Source: Stramenopiles sp. TOSAG23-6
Lineage: Eukaryota; Sar
Reading direction: 5' to 3'
Length of the DNA: 11,601 bases
Assembly: GCA_900128565.1 (NCBI GenBank)
Contig: LT636254.1
Location: 1-11,601 of the forward strand
How positions within the stretch are numbered: the first letter of the stretch is position 1; each line of letters starts with the position of its first letter. The translations under genes were made by a program, and so were the position numbers. Below, one piece after another: positions 1 through 7,177 of the stretch. The notes under the pieces are model-generated. The model was not told the origin of the DNA and ran no database searches. It saw only the letters and a program-made list of their open reading frames with translations.

Positions 1-84
1 AATATTTCAAAAAAAAAAACTAAAATTTGTTAGGTACAAAATTTCGTACGAAAAAATAAATAAATTCAAAATTGAAATGAAAAC
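1..84 (-). other. Intron of the DCD gene, introner-like family copy A (cut by window edge)
   Basis: The reading frame runs out of recognisable protein immediately after a Tyr codon (85-87). The next bases on the minus strand are GTTTTC, a donor-type sequence in phase 0. A CTAAC branch-site motif lies at 33-29, followed by AAATTTTAG and a T run. From donor to branch site this stretch is almost identical to intron 1 of the right-hand gene (10654-10757). The acceptor is outside the window, or is the TTTTAG just after the branch site; the exon that would follow TTTTAG (poly-T) does not look coding. The intron call rests on the family resemblance and the loss of coding character. Confidence 0.72.
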
Positions 85-1083
85 GTACAGTTGTGCCGTA
101 GATTCAGTTGTTAATTGCATATTGCGATTATTTTGAAGAATGTTTGCATAATCAGCTTTCTTTAAGAATTTCATCTCATCTCCAACTAATCTGACTTGGA
201 TTTGAGCAGGATATTTGCCATCCCAAGCCGTGGGGTCAATATTTAAATTCGCGGTACTTGCACATTCAAAAACACCAAATATCACTTGGGTCTTGAAATT
301 TTTTAAGAAAACATACTGTTTTCCTGGCTCTAGGTGTTTCATTTTTGACAATCGCGATTCAGGGGCACCAAAAAGTTTGGTTGAAAGACACTCTGATTCA
401 GTTAAAGGAGAACAATGAAACATCATTCCTCCGATGGATTTATATCCTGGATTAGTAGGAATAAATTTTGGGGCAGTAATAGAGAATTGTTGTTGGGGTT
501 GCCTTGCACGATTTTTAATTCCAGTTTTAAGCTTTGCAGCATATTTCAATTCTTGTAATTTCCTTTTGTGTAGATCGAGGTCCTTTTGATGTGTAGCTGA
601 GATGTTCTTATTTTGCTCAGGAATGTTTTCTTTGTCCTTCAATTGGAGGGACTTGTTCAGGTGAATTAAACGTAAAAGTTCATTTCCTTTTTCACTGCCT
701 ACGTGAAGGTTGATGAATGCATTTTCTAACTCCTTGCGTGTGAAACTTGTAGATCGATCTATAAACAAACTTTGACAAGCATATAACAAATGAGATGTAT
801 CACATTCAGAAATAGCTCGCAAATCATCGTTTGAACAATAATTATTGGCGTTGACTACTATACCATCCACTTCATCTGAGTTGACTATGTTCGAAGAAAC
901 CGGATTTTCACCAACATCACCAAGCCTTTTTAAGAGATTTGCTTCTGTGCCTTGGTCGTCGGCTTCACTGTAAAGCGTTTCCTCACTCGCAATTACATTG
1001 CTGGGAATAGCAACTTGCATTATGAAATTGTGTTTCACAAAAGTTAATAAGGCAAAAGTACCTGAAGTGTTATGACCATTCAT
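85..1083 (-). CDS. DCD-domain protein, first exon (partial gene)
   Basis: The exon encodes 333 residues before a donor site at position 84; the gene continues past the left edge. Residues about 1-200 are low-complexity and charged, with a Lys-rich stretch (about 150-195) that may be helical. Residues about 217-320 match the Development and Cell Death (DCD) domain. They contain a G-x-M-F-x-C strand, a K-L-F-G-A-P motif at 236-241, a P-G-K-x-Y-V-F-L-x-N-F segment, G-V-F-E-C-A-S at 270-276, N-I-D-P-T-A-W at 281-287 and P-A-Q-I-Q-V-R at 292-298. DCD proteins are best known from plants (NRP/B2 types), where they are linked to stress and cell-death signalling; the biochemical activity is not settled and I cannot assign one here. 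Two starts are possible, the ATG at 1081-1083 and one 21 codons later at 1018-1020. The gene is divergent from the PPR gene. Domain call is firm; function is unknown. Confidence 0.82.
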
Positions 1084-1263
1084 TCACGAATATTATTTTA
1101 CCGTACCAAATTTCCGTATGACACGTGGCGTGGATTCAGCTATTACGTAGTATTAGCAGAAGAAGAGCCTTGAGAGCTACTACGAAATTAAATGTTTACC
1201 CAGAAGAGATTTCCATTTCATCCTGCATTGCTTTGAAGATATTCATTTGATACTATCTCTTCT
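1084..1263. promoter_or_regulatory. Divergent promoter region between DCD and PPR genes
   Basis: Only 180 bases separate the two start codons, so both promoters and 5'UTRs must lie here. No clear TATA box is visible. Two short motifs, TACGTAG (1144-1150) and CTACTACGA (1177-1185), both recur upstream of the UBXN11-like gene (5731-5737 and 5743-5751). They are candidate shared regulatory sites, but this is inference from two occurrences only. Confidence 0.5.
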
Positions 1264-3261
1264 ATGGTGAGAGCATTGTTTAAACCCTTATGTCACAGCT
1301 ACAATAAAGCTGTAAGTGTTCCACAGTTTTATTATAATGTGCGTTATACTAGAAGTAGAAAACTAGATTTCAAAAGTCGATCATTCTCAAGTGACACTGC
1401 AAAGCGCCATAAACGATGCAAAATACGAAATAAGAATCAAAAACTGGGCCAATATAGTCGTTCGAGTCCGTTTATTGATTATATTTTAAGTGCAATTATA
1501 CGCTCGGGTAATACACGTAATGCATGGACTCGTTTCAAAGAGTTGGAAATAAATACTTTTCACCAAAATGCAAAATATCGTGTAGCTGGTGCGAAAGAAA
1601 ATAAACATGTTGACAATAGTATACTCACCGTGGCGGAATGCAACGCAATGTTTGATCGATGTTGTTTCACAAGCGAACATCAACGATTTATTTTAAATAC
1701 AACAATGGTAAATTTAGGAATAGTTTCTGATATTGACACTTACAACAAACTTATAAAAATGCTTATTCTTGAGAACAAGCGGTCACACGCGCGTCACGTT
1801 TACAATGTCGAAATGAGAAAAGCTGGTATCAAACCTAATGATTATACTAAAAAATTGTTAAAACTTAGTAACAAGGAATGTAATACTTATCGGATCAATA
1901 TCTTAAAAGCTATTGGAGAAAGTGCCAAAATAGATCAAGGAGGCCATTCTTTGAAAGTTGCAAAGTCTTTTTTCGAAAAGCTCCTTCTAGCGAAAAATGA
2001 TTTCCGACATACAATTACGTCGTCTGTGTTGTACCCACTAGTAGATAAGTTTTGCCTGAATAGCGACGAGCAGCGGAATATGATTAGTAGAGCTATTATA
2101 GCAAAGTCAGAAAAAAACTTGAATTCTGACTGGAAGCCTGGTTGGAGAGTGTACCAGCTTCTTATTGATAGATTAATACTTGAAGGTGATGATAACGCAG
2201 CAATGACTATACGAGAAAATATGATAAAACATGGCGTTCCAGTTGAGCCAATCAAGAAAAATTCTTGTGAGATGATTTCAAGCCTTCGTGTTGATTTTAT
2301 ACGTTATCTTGTGCGGCATGGAGGTTTTGAAGCTATAGGTGAAGTCAAATTATTATATCAAAAGCTTATTGAGCGTCGTAAAGTTTGTGTCTATGTTCTC
2401 AATGAAATGCTAAAATTGGTTCCTAGTGATAAACAACGTATACTCATTAATGACTCAGCAAAAATAGGTGTGATACTTGATTGTAGAACTTATAATTCCA
2501 TGGCTGAAATGTTGCTTATTGAAGGTGATTATGAGGGTGCGAATAAAGTGATAAAAGAGGAATTGGTTAATGCTGGATTAAGTGGAAATAAATATTCGGA
2601 GAATGTGCTAGAACTATCTGAAGTTCAATTACAATCTCTGCGTAGATCAACCATAGCAAAGTGGCTTTATCGTGATGATGAATCAGCTGAGGCAGCATGG
2701 TGGCTCTATGAAACTCTTCTGAATCGTGGTCTGGTTGACTCTCATATTTTCTCAACAATGCTAGAATGGTGTGGGAATATTTCACTTCAGCGTGAGCTGT
2801 TTTCGGATTTAAATGATTCGGATAATAAGTATATAGAAAAAAATAGACCAAAGCCTAATGCGGACCATTACTACTTTCTTATTGAAGCGTTGCGTCTTGA
2901 AGGTAATGATTCAGCAGCACGTAAAGTTGTAGATGTCGAAATGGCAGCAGCATGTGTGAAACCAAATCCTAAGATACTTTATCTGATGGGTATGTCATCA
3001 AATGTTATTCAGATACTGCGTATCAATCGTATGAAGCGCTGGTTGGCACAAGGTGGTGATTATTCTATCGATGCTATGCAACTTTTGTTTGAAAAATTAG
3101 TTGAATGTGGAGATGATACGAGTGAAACTTGGGATATAATGCGTAAGGCAGGCGATGATGCGGTAAGAAGAAACGAACAAAAAATTAAAGATGAGAATAC
3201 AACCAATTCTAGTACTAGTGGTGGTTGGTCTACTGCATCATTACTTCGTTGTTTTCAATAA
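1264..3261 (+). CDS. Pentatricopeptide repeat (PPR) protein, probably mitochondrial
   Basis: An intronless 665-residue protein. The first 60 residues are rich in Arg, Lys and Ser with almost no acidic residues, and form a plausible mitochondrial targeting leader. PPR-like helical hairpins are clear at about 159-193, 296-330, 410-444 and 536-570. Each has the pattern T/V-Y-x-x-L-I-x-x-L-x-x-E-x-x-x-x-A, followed by a Met/Glu-rich second helix and a G-(I/V)-x-P-N or similar end. Between them lie degenerate hairpins (for example around 225-250, 348-375, 468-495 and 590-620) with a W/Y-L-x-x-G-G-(D/F) then L-x-E-K-L pattern, giving a super-repeat of about 115-137 residues. PPR proteins bind organellar RNA and act in its processing, stability or translation; the target cannot be read from this sequence. 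The tail (about 640-665) is Ser/Thr/Asn-rich. The ATG chosen is the first in frame and lies just after the leaderless upstream region. Family confidence is high, specific role unknown. Confidence 0.85.
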   Translation: MVRALFKPLCHSYNKAVSVPQFYYNVRYTRSRKLDFKSRSFSSDTAKRHKRCKIRNKNQKLGQYSRSSPFIDYILSAIIRSGNTRNAWTRFKELEINTFHQNAKYRVAGAKENKHVDNSILTVAECNAMFDRCCFTSEHQRFILNTTMVNLGIVSDIDTYNKLIKMLILENKRSHARHVYNVEMRKAGIKPNDYTKKLLKLSNKECNTYRINILKAIGESAKIDQGGHSLKVAKSFFEKLLLAKNDFRHTITSSVLYPLVDKFCLNSDEQRNMISRAIIAKSEKNLNSDWKPGWRVYQLLIDRLILEGDDNAAMTIRENMIKHGVPVEPIKKNSCEMISSLRVDFIRYLVRHGGFEAIGEVKLLYQKLIERRKVCVYVLNEMLKLVPSDKQRILINDSAKIGVILDCRTYNSMAEMLLIEGDYEGANKVIKEELVNAGLSGNKYSENVLELSEVQLQSLRRSTIAKWLYRDDESAEAAWWLYETLLNRGLVDSHIFSTMLEWCGNISLQRELFSDLNDSDNKYIEKNRPKPNADHYYFLIEALRLEGNDSAARKVVDVEMAAACVKPNPKILYLMGMSSNVIQILRINRMKRWLAQGGDYSIDAMQLLFEKLVECGDDTSETWDIMRKAGDDAVRRNEQKIKDENTTNSSTSGGWSTASLLRCFQ

Positions 3262-3346
3262 ATGTATGTTTTATTTATTACATAAATATTCTTTATTTTG
3301 TAGTTTAATTTTTGAAATTGAATGCACATAGAATATATGAAAGTTA
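3257..3346. terminator. Overlapping 3' ends of the convergent PPR and UBXN11-like genes
   Basis: For the plus-strand PPR gene an AATAAA signal (3257-3262) overlaps its TAA stop. For the minus-strand gene, TTTATT (AATAAA on the minus strand) occurs at 3270-3275, 3274-3279 and 3292-3297, downstream of its TGA at 3349-3347. The two stops are only 85 bases apart, so the transcripts very probably overlap at their 3' ends. Confidence 0.55.
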
Positions 3347-5527
3347 TCAATAGTTTTCTGTAGCCGTACTTAACATCATAGTTGCATTTGGGACGAGACA
3401 TGCATTCAATAAAGTTTCAGACATGTCCTTGTATGCCTTGGATGGGAATGCAGTTCTTAATTGGAATGGAGTCTTAGCTTCACGATGTTTTATTACATAG
3501 TGTATCACATCACCAATTGTATCGTAACAAGACATCAAAAGAACTAATGTTTGAGTTCCATCTTCGGATCGGATCTGTAGAGTTGTAGTCTCCAAATCAG
3601 TCGACAAAGACCGTATCAGTATTTCTTTTTTTTGCAAAACTCTCGATGTAAAATCTGCTCCTTTTGACGATACATCATGCAATTGCTTTCTTTCCAAATG
3701 TCTCTTTGTCAATTGTAATACCATATTTGTTTCTACTACTAAAAGTTGATCTACCGCTCGATCCGTATGTCCTCCCCTAGAACGCATTATTTCATCAAAT
3801 AAATTTTTCTTGATGATTTCTAGAGATTCGTAAAATTTTTCAGAACTAGCAATTGGTACATTATTGACTTTGTCACGCTGATTTACAAATGTAAACTCGC
3901 TAGACCCAATGTTCTTCAAACTTCGTAAATTTGATCCTGATGATAAGGATCTTACCGCAACAAGCGCAATTCCCGACACTGGTGTTTTAGCTAAACCACT
4001 TTGTCTATTTTTATATGATGTATGAGAATGTTGTTGCTGTCGCTGTTGTCGTGTGTTTCTCGGTACCATTTGCTTACCGCGTGAACTAATCGGTCTATTT
4101 TGTGAAACACTTGATGCCTGAGTACCCTTATTATTTGATATAGTATTATCAAAAGAGTGTGAAACTTCTTGTTTGATTAATATTCTTCTTTTCTGTATTG
4201 ATTCTCGTGTATTTTCCGTGGAACGTGTTTCCTGATCTGATAACTTTCTTCCTAACCTTCGATTTATTACACTTCCAACATTAGGATTTTTCCGATTCTC
4301 CACAAATTGCGGAGAACTTAAAGATGACACAAAAGGTAATGTATTGCGCTGTCCTTCTGATTTAGTTTCAGAATTATACAACTTTTCGCGGCAATCTTCA
4401 ATGGGCGCAAAAACAACTCCATCTGGGTAATCAGCCTCAAATTCTGCTGGAAAAAAGCCATCAAAAATATCTTTTAAGAATTGTTTTGTTATTCGCTCAT
4501 TGTATCGACGCGGCTCTCCACGATTTACAACGATACAATCAAGGTATATTGAAATTGCTACTGGTGTGGGTTCCACAAGACGTGCTGTATGATTCTTTGT
4601 GTGAACTACCTTTTTCTGATCTTCCTTGGCTACTTTATTGAGACAAATAATCTGTTTCAAAAGGCTGGTAAAATCTATACGTTTTCCAATATCTATTGAT
4701 GATTCTTCAACAACATTTCTCTTTCTATTTTGACGATTTATATTTTTAGAGTTTGGCGATGAACCTACCCAAACAAGACCGTAGTCATTGAGGAACTTTT
4801 GAATATCGTTATTCTCTTTACACAGTTTTTCATTATCTCTGCGCAACCTTCCATTTTCCTGAACGATAGATTTCACTGAACCTGTTCTATTATTATTTTT
4901 TAATTCAGTTTGAAACTTCTTTCCCATTGCTGTTTTATCTGCTATTAACTCCCTACAACGTTGACGCAACTCACTTATTTCATTGTCACGTTCAGTTATT
5001 GAAGCTTTCAATTGTAAATTAGCTGACTTCAAACTACAAATTCGAGACGCGAAACGAGTGTCTGTTATTTTATTACTTGAATCTAATCCTCGTATTGAAT
5101 TAATTGGCGATCTAGATAACCCTATATTGACCTTGTTTCTTCTGGGAAGTACAAGTTGTTCGGCAATCGATCGTTTACCACTTTGTAATAATCGANTACT
5201 AAGTGCTGCTGTTTGAACTGCGCATTGCCCTGAGAAATTTTCTGGAGGCTGTGGTGGCGGTGAAAGTCTGTTAGAAGTTGAAGGTTGCCTTGACCTTGAC
5301 GAAACTGGTAACCCAAGTCGAATGCTCTTTCGATTTCGTGAGTTTGCTTGAGTATCCTCTTTCGAAATTTCTGTTGACTTTACTGTATATGCACTTCTCG
5401 GTCGGCGTAACACCACACCAAAACCAGGACTTCTAGAAATCATCGCAAACTCCTCATTTAAGTTTTTATTCTTATCTGATGAAACATCAGAGTTAATGTA
5501 CTTTCGTAAAACTTTCTTCGAATCCAT
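3347..5527 (-). CDS. UBXN11: UBXN11-like protein (coiled coil, SEP and UBX domains)
   Basis: A 726-residue intronless protein. Residues 1-150 are disordered and Ser/Arg-rich. About 155-250 form a coiled coil with regular Leu, Glu and Lys spacing, ending in F-L-N-D-Y-G-L-V-W-V-G (245-255), a motif I know from vertebrate UBXN11. Residues about 322-385 are a SEP domain with L-K-D-I-F-D-G-F-F-P (351-360) and a Y-P-D-G-V-V-F segment after it. About 390-560 is a low-complexity linker with a Gln run near 494-500. A second helical segment spans 565-640. The C-terminus, about 649-722, is a UBX (ubiquitin-like) domain with T-I-G-D-V. The loop that in canonical UBX domains carries the p97-binding Phe-Pro-Arg reads F-P-S, so p97/Cdc48 binding may be weak, as in UBXN11 (Socius), a protein tied to Rnd GTPases and the actin cytoskeleton in animals. 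One base is ambiguous (N at 5196, giving one unknown residue at 111); the frame is intact on both sides. The domain order and motifs make orthology likely; cellular role here is inference. Confidence 0.88.
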   Translation of the reverse strand: MDSKKVLRKYINSDVSSDKNKNLNEEFAMISRSPGFGVVLRRPRSAYTVKSTEISKEDTQANSRNRKSIRLGLPVSSRSRQPSTSNRLSPPPQPPENFSGQCAVQTAALSXRLLQSGKRSIAEQLVLPRRNKVNIGLSRSPINSIRGLDSSNKITDTRFASRICSLKSANLQLKASITERDNEISELRQRCRELIADKTAMGKKFQTELKNNNRTGSVKSIVQENGRLRRDNEKLCKENNDIQKFLNDYGLVWVGSSPNSKNINRQNRKRNVVEESSIDIGKRIDFTSLLKQIICLNKVAKEDQKKVVHTKNHTARLVEPTPVAISIYLDCIVVNRGEPRRYNERITKQFLKDIFDGFFPAEFEADYPDGVVFAPIEDCREKLYNSETKSEGQRNTLPFVSSLSSPQFVENRKNPNVGSVINRRLGRKLSDQETRSTENTRESIQKRRILIKQEVSHSFDNTISNNKGTQASSVSQNRPISSRGKQMVPRNTRQQRQQQHSHTSYKNRQSGLAKTPVSGIALVAVRSLSSGSNLRSLKNIGSSEFTFVNQRDKVNNVPIASSEKFYESLEIIKKNLFDEIMRSRGGHTDRAVDQLLVVETNMVLQLTKRHLERKQLHDVSSKGADFTSRVLQKKEILIRSLSTDLETTTLQIRSEDGTQTLVLLMSCYDTIGDVIHYVIKHREAKTPFQLRTAFPSKAYKDMSETLLNACLVPNATMMLSTATENY

Positions 5528-5818
5528 GAGGTCAAAAGTTGGAATTTAGTTAATGGTTCTAACTACTATCATTTCTAAAAATTCTTAACTTTGAAATCAT
5601 AAGAAATCAAAGGATAAAAACACCTAAATTTCCCAACCAAAACTACCTTTGTCTCAACGTCAACAGACTCTGATCTTCCGTTTGCATCCAATCCCAGCAC
5701 TCTGTACTGTGAAAATATTTTTGGTAGTAGTACGTAGCATAACTACTACGATATATATAAACGTTACTTTTAACGGACGACGATAGGATTTTTGACAAAT
5801 TTTATTTGCGCGCGCACT
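5528..5818. promoter_or_regulatory. Upstream region of the UBXN11-like gene
   Basis: About 290 bases hold no coding sequence that I can support. At 5724-5751 there is a dense cluster: GTAGTAG (5724-5730), TACGTAG (5731-5737), then CTACTACGA (5743-5751). GTAGTAG and CTACTAC form a 7-bp inverted repeat. The TACGTAG and CTACTACGA words also occur in the 1084-1263 promoter. An ATATATATAAA stretch follows at 5751-5761. The region ends at the TA where the transposon begins. Confidence 0.4.
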
Positions 5819-5821
5819 TAT

Positions 5822-5931
5822 TTGTTGAATTCAGTATTTTGTCGTTTCGTGTTCGTCAAAAAAAAATCAAATGTTATTTTTTTTGCTTTTCGGTCAAACG
5901 AAGAAAGACATGAAAAGGACATCAGAAAGAC
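5822..5931 (+). repeat. Left terminal inverted repeat of the transposon
   Basis: This 110-base stretch begins TTGTTGAATTCAG and ends ATCAGAAAGAC. Its reverse complement matches 9847-9956 at every base, including an A9 and a T8 run; identity stops at 5932 (A here against C in the other copy). It contains an ATG at 5871-5873 that opens a 21-codon reading frame ending at TAA 5934-5936, upstream of the transposase and out of frame with it. It may act as an upstream open reading frame. Confidence 0.93.
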
Positions 5932-5977
5932 ATTAATTATAGTATTGAAACACTGGCGGAGGAATGTGCTAATTGAA

Positions 5978-7072
5978 ATGTCTAAGGTCATTATACTAAT
6001 ATTAGCAATACTAGTATGTTGTTGTCCCTCGACTGTTTGTGCGGAGGTTGACAAAGTAATGCGTCTCGAATTTGTTCACAAGTATATTGTCGAAGGGCTG
6101 AGTTGCAAAATGATTGCCTCTTTGTTTCCTCATATATGCTCGTTAAGAACGGTGCAGAGAATAATTAATCATTACTATGCGTATGGTGACGTTAAAGTTC
6201 GCAAAGACAAGCCGGAGACGCGGCAATCCAGCTTTGATAATGACCACTGGCCGACGTTAGTTAAAATAATAGACGAAAACCCAAGGATTTATCTTGATGA
6301 AATTCAATGTGAGCTAAGGAAGAGAGTTGGTTTCCTCTATAGTGCCTCCGTAATAGAACGGAAAATGTTGGAAAATAATATCACGTGGAGACTGCTACAA
6401 CAACGCGCAAGTCAACGCGATGAGGACGAGCGCCGCGCTTTTCTTGGTATGATACAAACCTTTGACCCCCGCTGTTTTATTTTCCTAGATGAAAGTCACT
6501 TCGATTCGAAAGAGGTTCGAAGACGAAGAGGAAGAGGATTTTGTAACAGACCCGTCAGTGTAAGTGTGCCTCTAGGCCGGGGACAGTCATATAGTTTATT
6601 AGGTGCAATGAATATGAATGGTTTCGTCACATCAGCTTGCGATCTGGTACCGGATAGAGGTGTAGATGCCGAACGATGTGTTCAATGGCTTGAAGAGAAA
6701 GTAATCCCAGTGCTTCAGCCTTATAATCCTTTTGAGCCTAATCCAAACAGCATTTTAATATTAGATAATGCGGCAATTCACCATGACAATCGCGTTAGAG
6801 GGCTCATTGAGGCAACTGGCGCATTGATAAGGTATTTACCTCCTTACTCGCCGGATTTTAATCCTATTGAGTCTTGTTTTCACAATTTGAAAATGTTGCT
6901 AAGGCGAAACGAGACTTTAGCTATTGCATATCCTCTATTTGCTTGTGCAATGGGTATCGAAAAGATAACTCTAGCACAAGCACGAGCTTCCTTCAGACAT
7001 TGTGGATATAATGTTCCAACAACAGAAAGTGATGAACAAATATTATTAGCATTAGCATTGATGCTGCTTTAA
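5978..7072 (+). CDS. DD34E transposase (DDE_3 superfamily, Tc1/IS630-like)
   Basis: From the ATG at 5978 the protein has 364 residues. Its frame is open back to 5792, but that earlier ATG lies outside the element. Residues about 28-75 look like a helix-turn-helix DNA-binding region (L-S-C-K-M-I-A-S-L-F then R-T-V-Q-R-I-I). The catalytic core follows: first Asp at 171 in F-L-D-E-S-H, second Asp at 263 in I-L-D-N-A-A-I-H, and Glu at 298 in the P-Y-S-P-D-F-N-P-I-E motif. There are 34 residues between the second Asp and the Glu, the Tc1-type DD34E spacing. An R-R-R-R-G-R-G patch follows the first Asp. All three catalytic residues are present and no stop or frameshift is seen, so it may be active. 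The start is uncertain: residues 1-27 from 5978 are hydrophobic and resemble a secretion signal, which is odd for a nuclear enzyme, so the ATG at 6059 just before the helix-turn-helix is an alternative. AATAAA follows the stop at 7075-7080. Confidence 0.9.
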   Translation: MSKVIILILAILVCCCPSTVCAEVDKVMRLEFVHKYIVEGLSCKMIASLFPHICSLRTVQRIINHYYAYGDVKVRKDKPETRQSSFDNDHWPTLVKIIDENPRIYLDEIQCELRKRVGFLYSASVIERKMLENNITWRLLQQRASQRDEDERRAFLGMIQTFDPRCFIFLDESHFDSKEVRRRRGRGFCNRPVSVSVPLGRGQSYSLLGAMNMNGFVTSACDLVPDRGVDAERCVQWLEEKVIPVLQPYNPFEPNPNSILILDNAAIHHDNRVRGLIEATGALIRYLPPYSPDFNPIESCFHNLKMLLRRNETLAIAYPLFACAMGIEKITLAQARASFRHCGYNVPTTESDEQILLALALMLL

Positions 7073-7177
7073 AAAATAAACAATTAAAAAATGTAAAAAA
7101 AAAACAGGCACTACTAGATTTTATTATACAATAAACAACTTATACTTCGCTTTGTGTACCTATTCTATTTTACTCAT
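7073..7177. terminator. Back-to-back polyadenylation region in the middle of the transposon
   Basis: AATAAA on the plus strand at 7075-7080 (and again near 7130) serves the transposase. TTTATT at 7120-7125 gives AATAAA on the minus strand for the second gene, whose probable final TGA is at 7180-7178. The arrangement separates the two convergent genes. Confidence 0.5.

Noticed and set aside
1099-1125. ACCGTACCAAATTTCCGTATG resembling the intron-family core
   Set aside because: Only partial similarity, no donor or branch site, and located in a promoter; too weak to call.
1935-2255. Minus-strand 106-codon open frame inside the PPR gene
   Set aside because: Antisense to clear PPR repeats; no recognisable motif.
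5196-5196. Ambiguous base N as a sign of a broken gene
   Set aside because: The frame is open on both sides and the protein aligns across it, so it is one unresolved base.
5792-5977. Longer transposase start at 5792
   Set aside because: That ATG lies outside the inverted repeat, in host flank, and the added residues are only a translation of the repeat.
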